From Limnobaculum zhutongyuii (GTDB taxonomy: Bacteria > Pseudomonadota > Gammaproteobacteria > Enterobacterales > Enterobacteriaceae): a stretch of 64,000 nt of DNA. Under the pieces are notes generated by a model. That model worked only from the letters and a program-made list of their open reading frames with translations, did no database searches and was not told the origin of the DNA. Shown one piece after another: positions 6,924-15,954 of the stretch (the stretch's first letter is position 1; each line of letters opens with the position of its first letter). A program made the position numbers and the translations under genes. The stretch covers positions 3,906,001 to 3,970,000 of the forward strand of contig NZ_CP034752.1 of the NCBI RefSeq assembly GCF_004295645.1, in the 5' to 3' direction.

Positions 6924-7997
6924 TCACGGACAAACTAAGGTTTTTGCTTTGAGTTCCTGATGAACTTTGCGTAGTAAGGTGTCGGTAGTTTCCCAGTTAA
7001 TGCAGGCGTCAGTGACAGAAACGCCGTAGCACATGTTGGCTCTTGGTTGTTCCGACGATTGGTTGCCTTCATTGATGTTACTTTCCAGCATCATGCCAAT
7101 GATAGAGCGGTTCCCCGCCTTAATTTGCTCCAGTATGGAGAAAACAACGTCGGCCTGGCGGCGGAAATCTTTATTAGAATTACCGTGGCTACAGTCAATC
7201 ATTACTGCCGGATTAAGCCCTGCTTTGCGCATTTGCTCTTCACAAGCCAATACGTGTTCTGCTTCGTAGTTTGGTGTTTTACCACCGCGCAGGATGATAT
7301 GGCCATTTGGGTTACCCTGAGTCTGTAGCAGGCATACCTGACCAGACTGGTTAATGCCCATAAAACGGTGCGGCATAGAGGCGGCTTTCATCGCGTTAAT
7401 CGCGGTCCCCAGGCTACCGTCAGTACCGTTTTTAAAACCAACCGGCATTGACAGGCCAGAGGCCATTTCGCGGTGGGTTTGTGATTCTGTGGTACGGGCA
7501 CCAATGGCTGACCAGCTGAACAAGTCGCCCAGGTATTGTGGACTATTTGGATCCAGCGCCTCTGTTGCCAGCGGTAAGCCCATTTCGACCAGCTTCAGCA
7601 GCAGTTGACGAGCAAGGTGTAAGCCATGCTCCATATCAAATGAACCATCCATATGCGGATCGTTAATTAACCCTTTCCAGCCTACAGTAGTTCTTGGCTT
7701 CTCGAAGTAAACTCGCATCACGATGTACAGGCGATCCTGCGTTTCTTCTGCCAGCTTTTTCAGGCGATGGGCGTAGTCGATCGCCGCATCCGGATCGTGA
7801 ATAGAACAAGGCCCACATACCACCAGCAAACGATCGTCACGGCCATGCAAAATGTTAGCAATCGTCTGACGGGCTGCAGAAATATTGGCTTCGTCACTGG
7901 CGCTCAGTGGGTATCGAGCCTTCAGTTCTTCTGGTGTAATTAAAACCTGCTCCGCACTGATATTGACGTTATTAAGTACATCTTTCTGCATAATCAT
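6924..7997 (-). CDS. aroF: 3-deoxy-7-phosphoheptulonate synthase, tyrosine-sensitive type
   Basis: This DAHP synthase condenses PEP and erythrose 4-phosphate, the first step of the shikimate pathway. The 357 residues carry class I DAHP synthase motifs: VVCGPCSIHD with the metal-binding cysteine, RVYFEKPRTTVGWKGLINDPH, ATEALDPNSPQYLGDLFSWSAIGARTTESQ and IDCSHGNSNKD. The N-terminus MQKDVLNN matches AroF rather than AroG or AroH, as does its pairing with tyrA and a YfiL-type gene nearby. AAGGA lies 6-7 nt before the first ATG (7997); an ATG six bases later matches the E. coli start. A TyrR-type box lies upstream, so tyrosine-dependent repression is likely. Confidence 0.93.
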   Translation of the reverse strand: MIMQKDVLNNVNISAEQVLITPEELKARYPLSASDEANISAARQTIANILHGRDDRLLVVCGPCSIHDPDAAIDYAHRLKKLAEETQDRLYIVMRVYFEKPRTTVGWKGLINDPHMDGSFDMEHGLHLARQLLLKLVEMGLPLATEALDPNSPQYLGDLFSWSAIGARTTESQTHREMASGLSMPVGFKNGTDGSLGTAINAMKAASMPHRFMGINQSGQVCLLQTQGNPNGHIILRGGKTPNYEAEHVLACEEQMRKAGLNPAVMIDCSHGNSNKDFRRQADVVFSILEQIKAGNRSIIGMMLESNINEGNQSSEQPRANMCYGVSVTDACINWETTDTLLRKVHQELKAKTLVCP

Positions 7998-8097
7998 AAT
8001 AATTCCTTAAATCACCGCTCCTGTTAGCGGCAAAAACACCAGATAGTGATAAAAATAGAGTAGCACAAAATTGAGTGTAAACTTTTAAATCCATTTT

Positions 8098-8115
8098 TGT
8101 AAACATATTTTTACT
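8098..8115. promoter_or_regulatory. Probable TyrR box upstream of aroF
   Basis: The sequence TGTAAA-CATATT-TTTACT matches the TyrR box TGTAAA-N6-TTTACA at 11 of 12 specified bases, 100 bp before the aroF start. A weaker half match (TGTAAA at 8076-8081) lies next to it, the strong-plus-weak arrangement known from TyrR-repressed promoters. Binding is inferred. Confidence 0.7.
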
Positions 8116-8242
8116 CTATTTTTCAACTTAACAATTCTTGTCAAAAAAATCGAAAAATCACCCTGACAAATACTGTCTTCAATGACGAGAATTCGCAGAT
8201 AACCTTCATCATGGTAAACTAGAGCAAATCAATGGAGGTTTT

Positions 8243-8959
8243 ATGCTTAGAGCAATTATTGTTGACGATGAACAGCCAGCCAGAGAAGAGCTGGTTGAGC
8301 TACTTTCAGAAGTAGACGACCTCACCGTTATTGGTGAGTGCAGCAATGCTTTAGAGGCTATTCAGACCATCCATCGTTTACAACCGGATGTGGTTTTTCT
8401 TGATATTCAAATGCCCAAAATTAACGGTTTGGAGATGGCGGCAATGCTTGACCCAGCCAACATGCCCCACATCGTTTTTGTCACTGCCTATGATGAATAT
8501 GCAATAAAAGCGTTTGAGCAACACGCTTTTGACTACCTGTTAAAACCGGTCGACCTTCAGCGTCTTTGTAAGACCATTTCTCGATTAAAAACCGCCAAAA
8601 CCGTAAATAATAATTTACATCTAATTACCGATACCACCTTAAAACATATCCCTTGTTACGGACATAACCGTATCTTTTTGCTTCGGCTGGAAGAGGTGGA
8701 ATATTTAAGCTCAGAATTGAGTGGTGTTCACGTCGTTGGTATGACGCAGAGTGGTTATACTCAGCTTACGTTGAAAATTTTGGAAGAAAAGACCTCTTTT
8801 ACACGCTGTCACCGTCAGTATTTGATCAATCTCGATCAGGTCGGAGAGATTCAGTTACTGGAAAATGGCTCCGCTGAAGTTATCACCCGTTCCGGGAAAC
8901 ATATTCCTGTTAGTCGTCGTTACCTGAAACCGCTAAAAGAACAACTGGGACTGTCATAG
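8243..8959 (+). CDS. LytTR-type response regulator, BtsR (YehT)-like
   Basis: A 238-residue two-component regulator. Residues 1-120 are a receiver domain with the acidic pocket DDE (8-10), phospho-acceptor Asp54 in VFLDIQMPK, the TAYDEYAIKAFEQHAFDYLLKPVD segment and its conserved lysine. Residues about 140-238 are a LytTR DNA-binding domain (CHRQYLINLDQV, VSRRYLKPLKE). It follows E. coli BtsR closely (GLEMAAMLDP, HAFDYLLKP, IPCYGHNRIFLL). In E. coli btsR is encoded after its kinase gene btsS, which responds to pyruvate; here no kinase is adjacent, so the regulator is an orphan in this window. Confidence 0.85.
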   Translation: MLRAIIVDDEQPAREELVELLSEVDDLTVIGECSNALEAIQTIHRLQPDVVFLDIQMPKINGLEMAAMLDPANMPHIVFVTAYDEYAIKAFEQHAFDYLLKPVDLQRLCKTISRLKTAKTVNNNLHLITDTTLKHIPCYGHNRIFLLRLEEVEYLSSELSGVHVVGMTQSGYTQLTLKILEEKTSFTRCHRQYLINLDQVGEIQLLENGSAEVITRSGKHIPVSRRYLKPLKEQLGLS

Positions 8960-9032
8960 CTCTGGGTAAGGTTTTCAATATGATGCCTAATCCTGATATG
9001 ATGCGCCGGAACTTTAAGACAAAGGCAATGTG

Positions 9033-9398
9033 ATGAAACCTATGATAACGATATTTTGTACTCTGCTGTTTATTAGCGGCTGTTCCAGCTCACCAGATGG
9101 CATGCCGGGCAGCTCAGATAACAGCGGGCCACCGTCAAAATGGTTTGAAATCGGTCACTATGAAGCCATCACAGGTAATGACGTTAAAGACAATACGGTG
9201 CTGTCCGAATGGTATGGCGAAGCGGAAATTAATCGCACCTCTTACTTACAAGGTTTTGCCAAAGGTCAGGATGAACTATGCCAGCCAGAAAAAATTGCCG
9301 ATCTGGCTAAAACCAATAAAGAATTCCCGGCCAGTTGTAACAGCGTACCCAACGCTGAACAGCTGAAAAACAACTGGCAGCAGTTAATTGAGAAGTAA
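9033..9398 (+). CDS. yfiL: YfiL-like DUF2799 lipoprotein
   Basis: A small lipoprotein of about 121 residues. The signal peptide ends in the lipobox FISGC, followed by serine-rich sequence. The C-terminal region holds the family pattern WFEIGHYEAITG, YLQGFAKGQDELC, FPASCNSVPNAEQL, with three cysteines beyond the lipidated one. E. coli yfiL, next to aroF, has the same patterns (WYDVGMEDAISG, FPASCNNVENASQL), so synteny supports the name. Function is unknown. ATG at 9033 with AAAGG seven bases upstream is preferred to the overlapping GTG at 9030. It lies 73 bp after the BtsR-like gene and may be co-transcribed with it. Confidence 0.78.
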   Translation: MKPMITIFCTLLFISGCSSSPDGMPGSSDNSGPPSKWFEIGHYEAITGNDVKDNTVLSEWYGEAEINRTSYLQGFAKGQDELCQPEKIADLAKTNKEFPASCNSVPNAEQLKNNWQQLIEK

Positions 9399-9429
9399 CC
9401 GTTTTACCAATAGCTATCGATAAAAATAT

Positions 9430-9458
9430 GACTCACTCAACGCCTGTTTGAGCGAGTC
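9430..9458. terminator. Hairpin after the YfiL-like gene
   Basis: An 11-bp stem with one mismatch (GACTC-A-CTCAA / TTGAG-C-GAGTC) lies between the convergent YfiL-like gene and the small secreted-protein gene at 9486. T-tracts are weak, so this is a likely but unproven terminator. Confidence 0.5.
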
Positions 9459-9485
9459 ACGAGTTCTTAAGTAAATAAATTCGGC

Positions 9486-9809
9486 TTATTCTTCAACCGA
9501 AAAATAATGGAAATACAATGGCGAATCATTATTCACCAGACAGAAAATGGCTCCCAATTTTTCTTGCGCGCTATTAATTTTAGCGGTTACCTCGGTACTG
9601 ACAGGCTGTTTACCCACCTTACCCTCAAAGCGTTCAATAATAACGCTCGATGAATCAATTTTTGCTTGTTTTAACAAAGCCACCATATCCGGATTATTCT
9701 TCATCATCTTTTTACCATAATCCAGACAGCTTTGTTCAACAGAGGTTGCCATTGCACCAGCACTGCATGATAGTGCGCCCAACATCAAAAAGATTTTCAT
9801 CGCTCTCAT
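9486..9809 (-). CDS. Small secreted protein of unknown function
   Basis: A 107-residue protein with a clear signal peptide (MRAMKIFLMLGALSCSAGAMA, cleavage near residue 21). The mature domain is about 86 residues with two cysteines (SCLDYG and IFCLVN), which could form a disulfide in the periplasm. GGGAAGAG precedes the first ATG; a second ATG three codons later is also possible. I do not recognise the family. It is alone between a hairpin (9430-9458) and a strong inverted repeat (9907-9967), so it is probably monocistronic. Confidence 0.65.
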   Translation of the reverse strand: MRAMKIFLMLGALSCSAGAMATSVEQSCLDYGKKMMKNNPDMVALLKQAKIDSSSVIIERFEGKVGKQPVSTEVTAKINSAQEKLGAIFCLVNNDSPLYFHYFSVEE

Positions 9810-9906
9810 TTACTCTTCCCTATTTTTCCTGTCACAGGCGCTACTTGTCTGTATTCGCGGTATATTTAACTGCCCTTAGCCTCTGTCTGGTTTCAATAAA
9901 CAAAAA

Positions 9907-9967
9907 CCTCATGCATATTCTGGTTATGCCGTCATTGGTGACTGACATAACCAGAATATGCATGAGG
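9907..9967 (-). terminator. 22-bp perfect inverted repeat, likely terminator of pspE
   Basis: Arms 9907-9928 and 9946-9967 are perfect complements over 22 bp, and the 17-base loop holds a further GTCA/TGAC pairing. Reading the minus strand, the stem is followed by TTTTTG. The element lies 217 bp beyond the pspE stop and about 100 bp before the small secreted-protein gene. The stem is much longer than usual for a terminator, so a regulatory RNA or mobile palindrome is an alternative. Confidence 0.55.
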
Positions 9968-10184
9968 TGATTTAAAACAATCAAACGTAATTATTAATCA
10001 TGATATAGTTACAGCTAATATTACTTGTGTTGTTTTTGATATAACTTGTTAAATTAATTGAGTTAAGCGGGTAATACTTATTTTAAAATGTTATAAAGCT
10101 CCTACGCCGGTTTCTGCTCAATCATCATTTCAAAATAATAATCCTGACGTCTGATAACAAAACCGTGGTATTTCTCTGACGCGA

Positions 10185-10508
10185 TCAACTTCCGTGTTGG
10201 CTCTCTTTCGGAAGATCTATTCCGCTGATTCCCCCTTCATCCAGCACCTGTGTATAGCCCATTTCCTGAAGGATCTGTTTTGCCATTGCTGATTGGCGGC
10301 CTGAATTACAATACAGATGCAGCGTGTCATCCTTATTGTTTATCTGACTGGTAATTTGTTCTTTAAGCTGTCTCAATGGGACATTGATAGCACCTTTAAT
10401 ATGTTCAGCCTGATACTGTTCCGCTATTCGTACATCAACCCAGTGCTCCGCCGCCAGTACAGACGCGGAAAACATCAGCATGATTGTCATTAAACAACTT
10501 CTGAGCAT
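10185..10508 (-). CDS. pspE: Periplasmic rhodanese-like thiosulfate sulfurtransferase PspE
   Basis: A single-domain rhodanese of 107 residues. After a signal peptide (cleavage near LAA-EHW) comes AEHWVDVRIAEQYQAEHIKGAINVPL, which closely follows E. coli PspE (AEHWIDVRVPEQYQQEHVQGAINIPL). The catalytic cysteine is in LYCNSGRQS. Such enzymes move sulfane sulfur from thiosulfate to thiol acceptors in the periplasm. In E. coli pspE lies at the end of the phage-shock operon; here it stands alone with no pspABCD, so stress control through PspF is not suggested by context. Confidence 0.87.
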   Translation of the reverse strand: MLRSCLMTIMLMFSASVLAAEHWVDVRIAEQYQAEHIKGAINVPLRQLKEQITSQINNKDDTLHLYCNSGRQSAMAKQILQEMGYTQVLDEGGISGIDLPKESQHGS

Positions 10509-10982
10509 TTCGCAATTTTCCTGAATAAGTTTGGTGAATAATGATAATTAAACGCCAGCAGCAGCCTTAATGGCAAATAAATTTAAGGCAGAGGAACACT
10601 ATTATTCTCTCGTAACGCTGACGACATCAAATATCAACAGAACAACAACGGTCTATCGACACTAAATCTGGAATTAATTTTTTGCTACGCTGATAGATGC
10701 ACCTGACCGTCCAATACACTTTCAATATCAGTAATATCTTTAAAAACACGCTCATTTATGCAGAATAAATATTCTGACAAACCAATAACGCTACCCTATT
10801 ACAAACGCTTTAAACAATAATTCCATTAATAGAATTTCATTCCCTGTCAATTAATCAACAGCAAAACAATAAACAAATTCAAATAATTTGAAACATGTTC
10901 AATATTCACTCGGCCAATCATTGTACTATCGGACTAAAGCCAGCTGAACGGCCTTTGCCTACTCTAGAGGGAGTTCTACACC
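10509..10982. promoter_or_regulatory. 474-bp AT-rich gap with a palindrome, upstream of the export operon
   Basis: I see no gene here. A perfect 15-bp palindrome (TTCAAAT-A-ATTTGAA, 10878-10892) lies about 90 bp before the yhiI start and could be an operator, although AT-rich sequence makes chance palindromes more likely. The gap should hold promoters for pspE (minus) and yhiI-rbbA-yhhJ (plus). AGAGGGAG before 10983 is the ribosome-binding site of yhiI. Confidence 0.35.
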
Positions 10983-12059
10983 ATGAAACTTGCCTTCACC
11001 AATAAAAAAGTCATTTACACCCTGCTTGCGCTTGCCGTGATTGCCATCTCGGCTTACACCTGGACTCGCCTGCAGGATAACGGCCCCGGAGACGGTTTTG
11101 TCAGCGGTAATGGCCGGCTGGAAGCTACCGAGATTGATATATCATCCAAGCTGGCCGGGAGAATTGATGACATTCTGGTTAATGAAGGTGACTTTGTGCG
11201 CAGCGGGCAAATTCTTGCCCATATGCAAATACAGGTGCTGGAAGCCCAACGAGCCGAGGCAACGGCGCAGTATCATCAGGCGGTTCATGCAGAAAAAAGC
11301 GCTCAGGCCCAAATAAAGCTGCAGGAAAGTGACGTACTGGCAGCCAAAGCCACCGTAGCTCAAAGGGAGAGTGAACTGGATGCAGCCCAACGCCGTCTGG
11401 CTCGTTCAGAGGTACTGGCAAAATCCCGCGCCCTGTCATTCCAACAGCTCGATGACGACAGAGCCAGCATGAAAAGTGCTCAGGCTGCACTAATGGCCAG
11501 CAAAGCTCAGGTAGCCTCAGCCGATGCGGCAGTAGAAGCCGCTAAAGCGCAGGCGATTGGTGCCGCTTCAAGCGTGCAGGCGGCACAGGCCACCATTGAC
11601 CGGGTTCAGGCCGATATCATCGACAGTCAGCTTATTGCCCCGCGTGACGGACGAGTGCAATACCGTATTGCACAGCCAGGCGAAGTTTTAGGGGCCGGTG
11701 GCAAAGTATTAAATATGGTGGATCTGTCCGATGTATATATGACCTTTTTCCTGCCGGAAACCGCAGTGGGAAAAGTTTCTATTGGTGGTGAAGTTCGGGT
11801 GATTCTGGATGCCGCTCCCGGCTATGTTATTCCGGCTAAAATATCCTTTGTGGCCAGCACCGCCCAGTTCACCCCTAAAACCGTTGAGACCGCCAGCGAA
11901 CGACAAAAATTGATGTTCCGGGTAAAAGCGCAAATCGATAAGCAACTGCTGCAAAAATATATCGAACTGGTAAAAACCGGTTTGCCGGGTATCGCCTGGG
12001 TCAAACTGGATGCCAGTGAACCATGGCCTGAAAATCTGACGGTAAATGTCTCGCCATGA
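10983..12059 (+). CDS. yhiI: HlyD-family membrane fusion protein YhiI
   Basis: A 358-residue periplasmic adaptor anchored by one N-terminal membrane segment (about residues 9-26). It has the biotinyl-lipoyl-like half motifs (GRLEATEIDISSKLAGRIDDILVNEGDFVRSGQILA and later DSQLIAPRDGRVQYRIAQPGEVL) around a long alanine/glutamine-rich coiled-coil hairpin (about 85-200). Such proteins link an inner-membrane ABC exporter to an outer-membrane channel. The last four bases overlap rbbA (ATGA), and yhhJ follows, the arrangement of the E. coli yhiI-rbbA-yhhJ locus. Substrate unknown. Confidence 0.88.
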   Translation: MKLAFTNKKVIYTLLALAVIAISAYTWTRLQDNGPGDGFVSGNGRLEATEIDISSKLAGRIDDILVNEGDFVRSGQILAHMQIQVLEAQRAEATAQYHQAVHAEKSAQAQIKLQESDVLAAKATVAQRESELDAAQRRLARSEVLAKSRALSFQQLDDDRASMKSAQAALMASKAQVASADAAVEAAKAQAIGAASSVQAAQATIDRVQADIIDSQLIAPRDGRVQYRIAQPGEVLGAGGKVLNMVDLSDVYMTFFLPETAVGKVSIGGEVRVILDAAPGYVIPAKISFVASTAQFTPKTVETASERQKLMFRVKAQIDKQLLQKYIELVKTGLPGIAWVKLDASEPWPENLTVNVSP

Positions 12060-14770
12060 AACAGCCACAACCGGTAGTACGACTGACGCAAGTCAGCTTA
12101 CATTACGGTAAAACGCTGGCGCTGGATAATATCTCGCTGGAGATCCCGGCTGGCTGCATGGTTGGCCTTATCGGACCGGATGGCGTGGGTAAATCCAGCC
12201 TGCTCTCTCTGGTGTCCGGAGCCCGTGCTATTCAGGATGGAGAGATCAACGTACTGAATGGCGACATGCGCAGTAAACAGCATCGCGAGTCCGTTTGTCC
12301 GCGCATCGCCTATATGCCCCAAGGATTGGGCAAAAACTTATATCCAACGCTCTCAGTGGAGGAGAATCTGCAATTCTTCGCCCGTCTGTTTGGTCATAAT
12401 GCCGCTGAACGCCGCCGCCGTATCGACCAACTCACCTACAGCACCGGTCTCTACCCTTTCCTTAATCGACCGGCGGGCAAACTTTCCGGCGGTATGAAAC
12501 AGAAACTGGGCCTTTGCTGCTCCCTGATTCACGACCCTGACCTGTTGATTCTGGATGAACCCACTACCGGCGTAGACCCGCTGGCTCGTTCTCAGTTCTG
12601 GGATCTTATCGATCGGGTAAGAAGCGAGCAGCCGGGCATGAGCGTTATCGTCGCTACCGCCTATATGGATGAAGCCCAGCGTTTCGACTGGCTGGTTGCC
12701 ATGGATGACGGGAAAATTCTGAAAACGGATACTCCAGCTCAACTTCTGGAACAAACTCAAACCGACTCACTGGAAGCTGCCTTTATTTATCTGTTACCGG
12801 AAGAAAAACGACGTAATCATGTGCCGGTAGAAATCACTCCGCTATCAACCGATGATAAAACAGAGATTGCCATTGAAGCGCAGGACCTCACCATGCGCTT
12901 TGGTGATTTCGTTGCCGTTGACCACGTTAACTTTCGTATTCAGCGCGGTGAAATATTTGGCTTTTTAGGCTCAAACGGCTGTGGTAAATCCACCACCATG
13001 AAAATGTTAACCGGTCTACTACCTGCCAGCGAGGGGCAAGCCTGGCTGTTTGGTCATAAGATCGATTCCAATGATATGAATACCCGCAAGCGGGTTGGCT
13101 ATATGTCACAGGCATTTTCCCTGTATAGCGAGCTAACGGTGCAGCAAAACTTGCTGCTGCACGCCCGCCTGTTTCATGTGCCACAAGAGCAACAGGACCA
13201 GCACATTGAGGAGATGGCGGAACGCTTTGACTTAACCGGAGTAATGGACAGGCTACCGGACAATTTGCCGCTGGGTATCCGCCAGCGGCTATCGCTGGCG
13301 GTAGCAATGGTACATAAGCCGGAGCTGTTGATTCTGGATGAACCCACTTCCGGGGTAGACCCGATTGCCAGAGATAACTTCTGGCGACTGTTGATTGAGC
13401 TATCGCGGCGGGATCGGGTTACTATCTTTATCTCCACCCACTTTATGAATGAGGCGGAGCGCTGCGATCGTATATCCCTGATGCATGCAGGCAAGGTACT
13501 GGCCAGCGATCCTCCTGCTGAATTAATGAAAAAACGTGGTGCTGCTACGCTGGAGCAGGCGTTTATTGATTATTTGATCGATGCCGGATCCGGTACTGAC
13601 ACCGGCACTTCTGCCGCCAGACAGCCGGAACCGGCAGTCTCTTCTTCCACCAAAACTACAGAGCCTAAAAAACACCAGGCGTTTAGCATCGGGCGCACCA
13701 TGAGCTATATGTGGCGTGAGACGCTGGAACTGCTTGGCTCGTTGATCCTGATGTTTGTTATCGGTTTTGGTATCAGTATGGACGTGGAAGATCTGAATTA
13801 TGCCATTCTGGATCGCGACCAGACCGGTCTGAGCCAGAACTACGCCCTCAATCTTTCCGGCTCGCGTTATTTTATTGAACAACCGCCAATTCGTGATTAT
13901 CAGGATCTGGACACCCGCATGCGTAACGGCGATATTTCGCTGGCAATAGAGATACCGCCTAACTTTGCCCGGGACGTACAGCGAGGCAGCGCCGCTCAGA
14001 TAGGCGTATGGATTGATGGCGCCATGCCACAACGGGCAGAAACGGTTCGCGGTTATGTACAGGGTATGCATCAGGGCTGGCTGATGGATCAGGCCACTTA
14101 TCGGCTGGGAACACCGGCAAAAGGCGTTATCGATATTGAAACTCGCTTTCGTTATAACCCCGATGTCAAAAGCCTGCCGGCGATTGTTCCGGCAGTGATC
14201 CCGATTTTATTGCTGATGCTGCCTGCGATGTTAACCGCACTGGCGGTCGTGCGGGAAAAAGAGCTGGGCTCGATTATCAATCTGTATGTTACACCGGTAA
14301 CCCGCACTGAGTTTCTGATTGGTAAGCAAATTCCTTACATTTTGCTGGCAATGGTGAACTACTTCCTGATGGCGTTGGTGGCAGTCACTCTGTTTGATAT
14401 CCCTATTACCGGCAGTTTCACCCTTCTGACTGTGGCGACTTTTATCTACTGTATTATCTGTACCGGCATGGGGCTGCTGGCCTCCACCTTTACCCGCAGC
14501 CAGATAGCTGCCATGTTCACCACCATGATAGCCACCCTGTTACCTGCCATTCAGTTTTCAGGCATGATTAACCCGGTCTCTTCGTTGGAGGGGGGTGGTC
14601 AGGTGATTGGCCAGATTTATCCGACAACTCATATGTTGATTATTTTCCGGGGTGTATTTTGTAAAGCGCTGGATTTCTCCGATCTCTACAGTGCGGTGTA
14701 TATGCTGCTGATAACCGTACCAGTGATTCTTGTTTTAACCGTTTTACTACTGAAAAAACAGGACACTTAA
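12056..14770 (+). CDS. rbbA: Ribosome-associated ATPase / ABC exporter RbbA
   Basis: A 904-residue fusion of two ABC ATPase domains and a permease. The first domain has Walker A GPDGVGKSS, signature LSGGMKQKL and Walker B LLILDEPTTGVDP. The second has GSNGCGKST, a variant signature LPLGIRQRL and LLILDEPTSGVDP. From about residue 550 an ABC-2 permease with six membrane segments follows. Length and order match E. coli RbbA (about 911 residues), reported as a ribosome-bound ATPase although the sequence is that of a drug/protein exporter. It overlaps yhiI by four bases and is two bases from yhhJ, so the three genes form one operon. Confidence 0.9.
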   Translation: MKQPQPVVRLTQVSLHYGKTLALDNISLEIPAGCMVGLIGPDGVGKSSLLSLVSGARAIQDGEINVLNGDMRSKQHRESVCPRIAYMPQGLGKNLYPTLSVEENLQFFARLFGHNAAERRRRIDQLTYSTGLYPFLNRPAGKLSGGMKQKLGLCCSLIHDPDLLILDEPTTGVDPLARSQFWDLIDRVRSEQPGMSVIVATAYMDEAQRFDWLVAMDDGKILKTDTPAQLLEQTQTDSLEAAFIYLLPEEKRRNHVPVEITPLSTDDKTEIAIEAQDLTMRFGDFVAVDHVNFRIQRGEIFGFLGSNGCGKSTTMKMLTGLLPASEGQAWLFGHKIDSNDMNTRKRVGYMSQAFSLYSELTVQQNLLLHARLFHVPQEQQDQHIEEMAERFDLTGVMDRLPDNLPLGIRQRLSLAVAMVHKPELLILDEPTSGVDPIARDNFWRLLIELSRRDRVTIFISTHFMNEAERCDRISLMHAGKVLASDPPAELMKKRGAATLEQAFIDYLIDAGSGTDTGTSAARQPEPAVSSSTKTTEPKKHQAFSIGRTMSYMWRETLELLGSLILMFVIGFGISMDVEDLNYAILDRDQTGLSQNYALNLSGSRYFIEQPPIRDYQDLDTRMRNGDISLAIEIPPNFARDVQRGSAAQIGVWIDGAMPQRAETVRGYVQGMHQGWLMDQATYRLGTPAKGVIDIETRFRYNPDVKSLPAIVPAVIPILLLMLPAMLTALAVVREKELGSIINLYVTPVTRTEFLIGKQIPYILLAMVNYFLMALVAVTLFDIPITGSFTLLTVATFIYCIICTGMGLLASTFTRSQIAAMFTTMIATLLPAIQFSGMINPVSSLEGGGQVIGQIYPTTHMLIIFRGVFCKALDFSDLYSAVYMLLITVPVILVLTVLLLKKQDT

Positions 14771-14772
14771 CT

Positions 14773-15897
14773 ATGCAACAGTTATCAAATATCTATCGTT
14801 TAGGTGTCAAAGAGCTCTGGAGTCTGATCAGAGACCCCGCCATGCTGGTGCTTATCGCTTTTACCTTTACCGTTTCGATCTATACGGCAGCCAGCGCTAT
14901 TCCTGAATCGCTGTATAAAGCGACGATTGCCATTGTTGACGAAGATGATTCCCCGCTCTCTCTGCGCATTAGCTCGGCGTTCTATCCGCCGCAGTTTGTG
15001 GCGCCGAAAAAAATTGAGTTGAATCAGGTGGATCCAGGGATGGACTCCGGCGATTACACCTTCGTACTGAATATTCCGCCGAACTTTCAGAGTGACGTTT
15101 TGGCAGGTCGATCGCCCGCCATTCAGCTCAACGTGGACGCCACCCGTATGAGCCAGGCATTTACCGGCAACGCCTATATTCAGCAAATCGTGATGGATGA
15201 AGCCACCGCTTTTGTGCAGCGTTATCGTGACACGGCGATTCCTCCGGTAGATCTGGCGCTACGGGTACGTTTTAATCAAAACCTGACCCAGTCCTGGTTT
15301 GGTGCCTTAACCGAAATCATCAATGACATTACTATGCTGTCGATTATTTTGACCGGCGCAGCACTGATTCGCGAACGGGAGCACGGCACCATTGAACACC
15401 TGTTAGTGATGCCCGTTACCCCAACGGAAATTATGCTGGCTAAGGTCTGGTCGATGGGGCTGGTAGTGATGGTTGCCTCTACCCTGTCGCTGATTTTTAT
15501 TGTGCGCGGCGCGTTAAATGTTCCTATTGAGGGTTCGATCTTTCTGTTTATTACCGGTGCCGCGTTACACCTGTTTGCCACCACCGCCATGGGGATATTT
15601 TTAGCCACGCTGGCGCGCAGTATGCCGCAGTTTGGTATGTTGCTGATTCTGGTGTTGCTACCGTTGCAAATGCTGTCGGGCGGCAGTACGCCGCGGGAGA
15701 GTATGCCGGAGTTTGTACAGGATATTATGTTACTGGCGCCAACCACCCACTTTGTTGAACTGGGTCAGGGGATTCTGTTCCGCGGTGCCGGGATTGATGT
15801 GGTATGGACGTCGTTTTTGGCGCTGTTTGTGATTGGCTGTGTGCTGTTTGCAACTTCGCTGGCGCGGTTCAGGAGGACGATTAGTCAGATGGCGTAG
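14773..15897 (+). CDS. yhhJ: ABC-2 type permease YhhJ
   Basis: A 374-residue inner-membrane permease. One membrane segment near residues 20-40 is followed by a periplasmic domain (about 45-175) and five further segments from about 180 to the end. The REREHGTIEHLLVMPVTPTEIMLAK motif is typical of ABC-2 permeases, and LVLLPLQMLSGGSTPRESMPEFVQ matches the YhhJ type. It starts two bases after the rbbA stop and probably pairs with the permease half of RbbA and the YhiI adaptor to form an export complex. No clear T-tailed terminator is visible in the short gap to the convergent peptidase gene. Confidence 0.9.
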   Translation: MQQLSNIYRLGVKELWSLIRDPAMLVLIAFTFTVSIYTAASAIPESLYKATIAIVDEDDSPLSLRISSAFYPPQFVAPKKIELNQVDPGMDSGDYTFVLNIPPNFQSDVLAGRSPAIQLNVDATRMSQAFTGNAYIQQIVMDEATAFVQRYRDTAIPPVDLALRVRFNQNLTQSWFGALTEIINDITMLSIILTGAALIREREHGTIEHLLVMPVTPTEIMLAKVWSMGLVVMVASTLSLIFIVRGALNVPIEGSIFLFITGAALHLFATTAMGIFLATLARSMPQFGMLLILVLLPLQMLSGGSTPRESMPEFVQDIMLLAPTTHFVELGQGILFRGAGIDVVWTSFLALFVIGCVLFATSLARFRRTISQMA

Positions 15898-15954
15898 TGG
15901 GAACATATCACTGCATATATCATTGAGTTAGCAGTGATAGCCCCTTATTTATCA

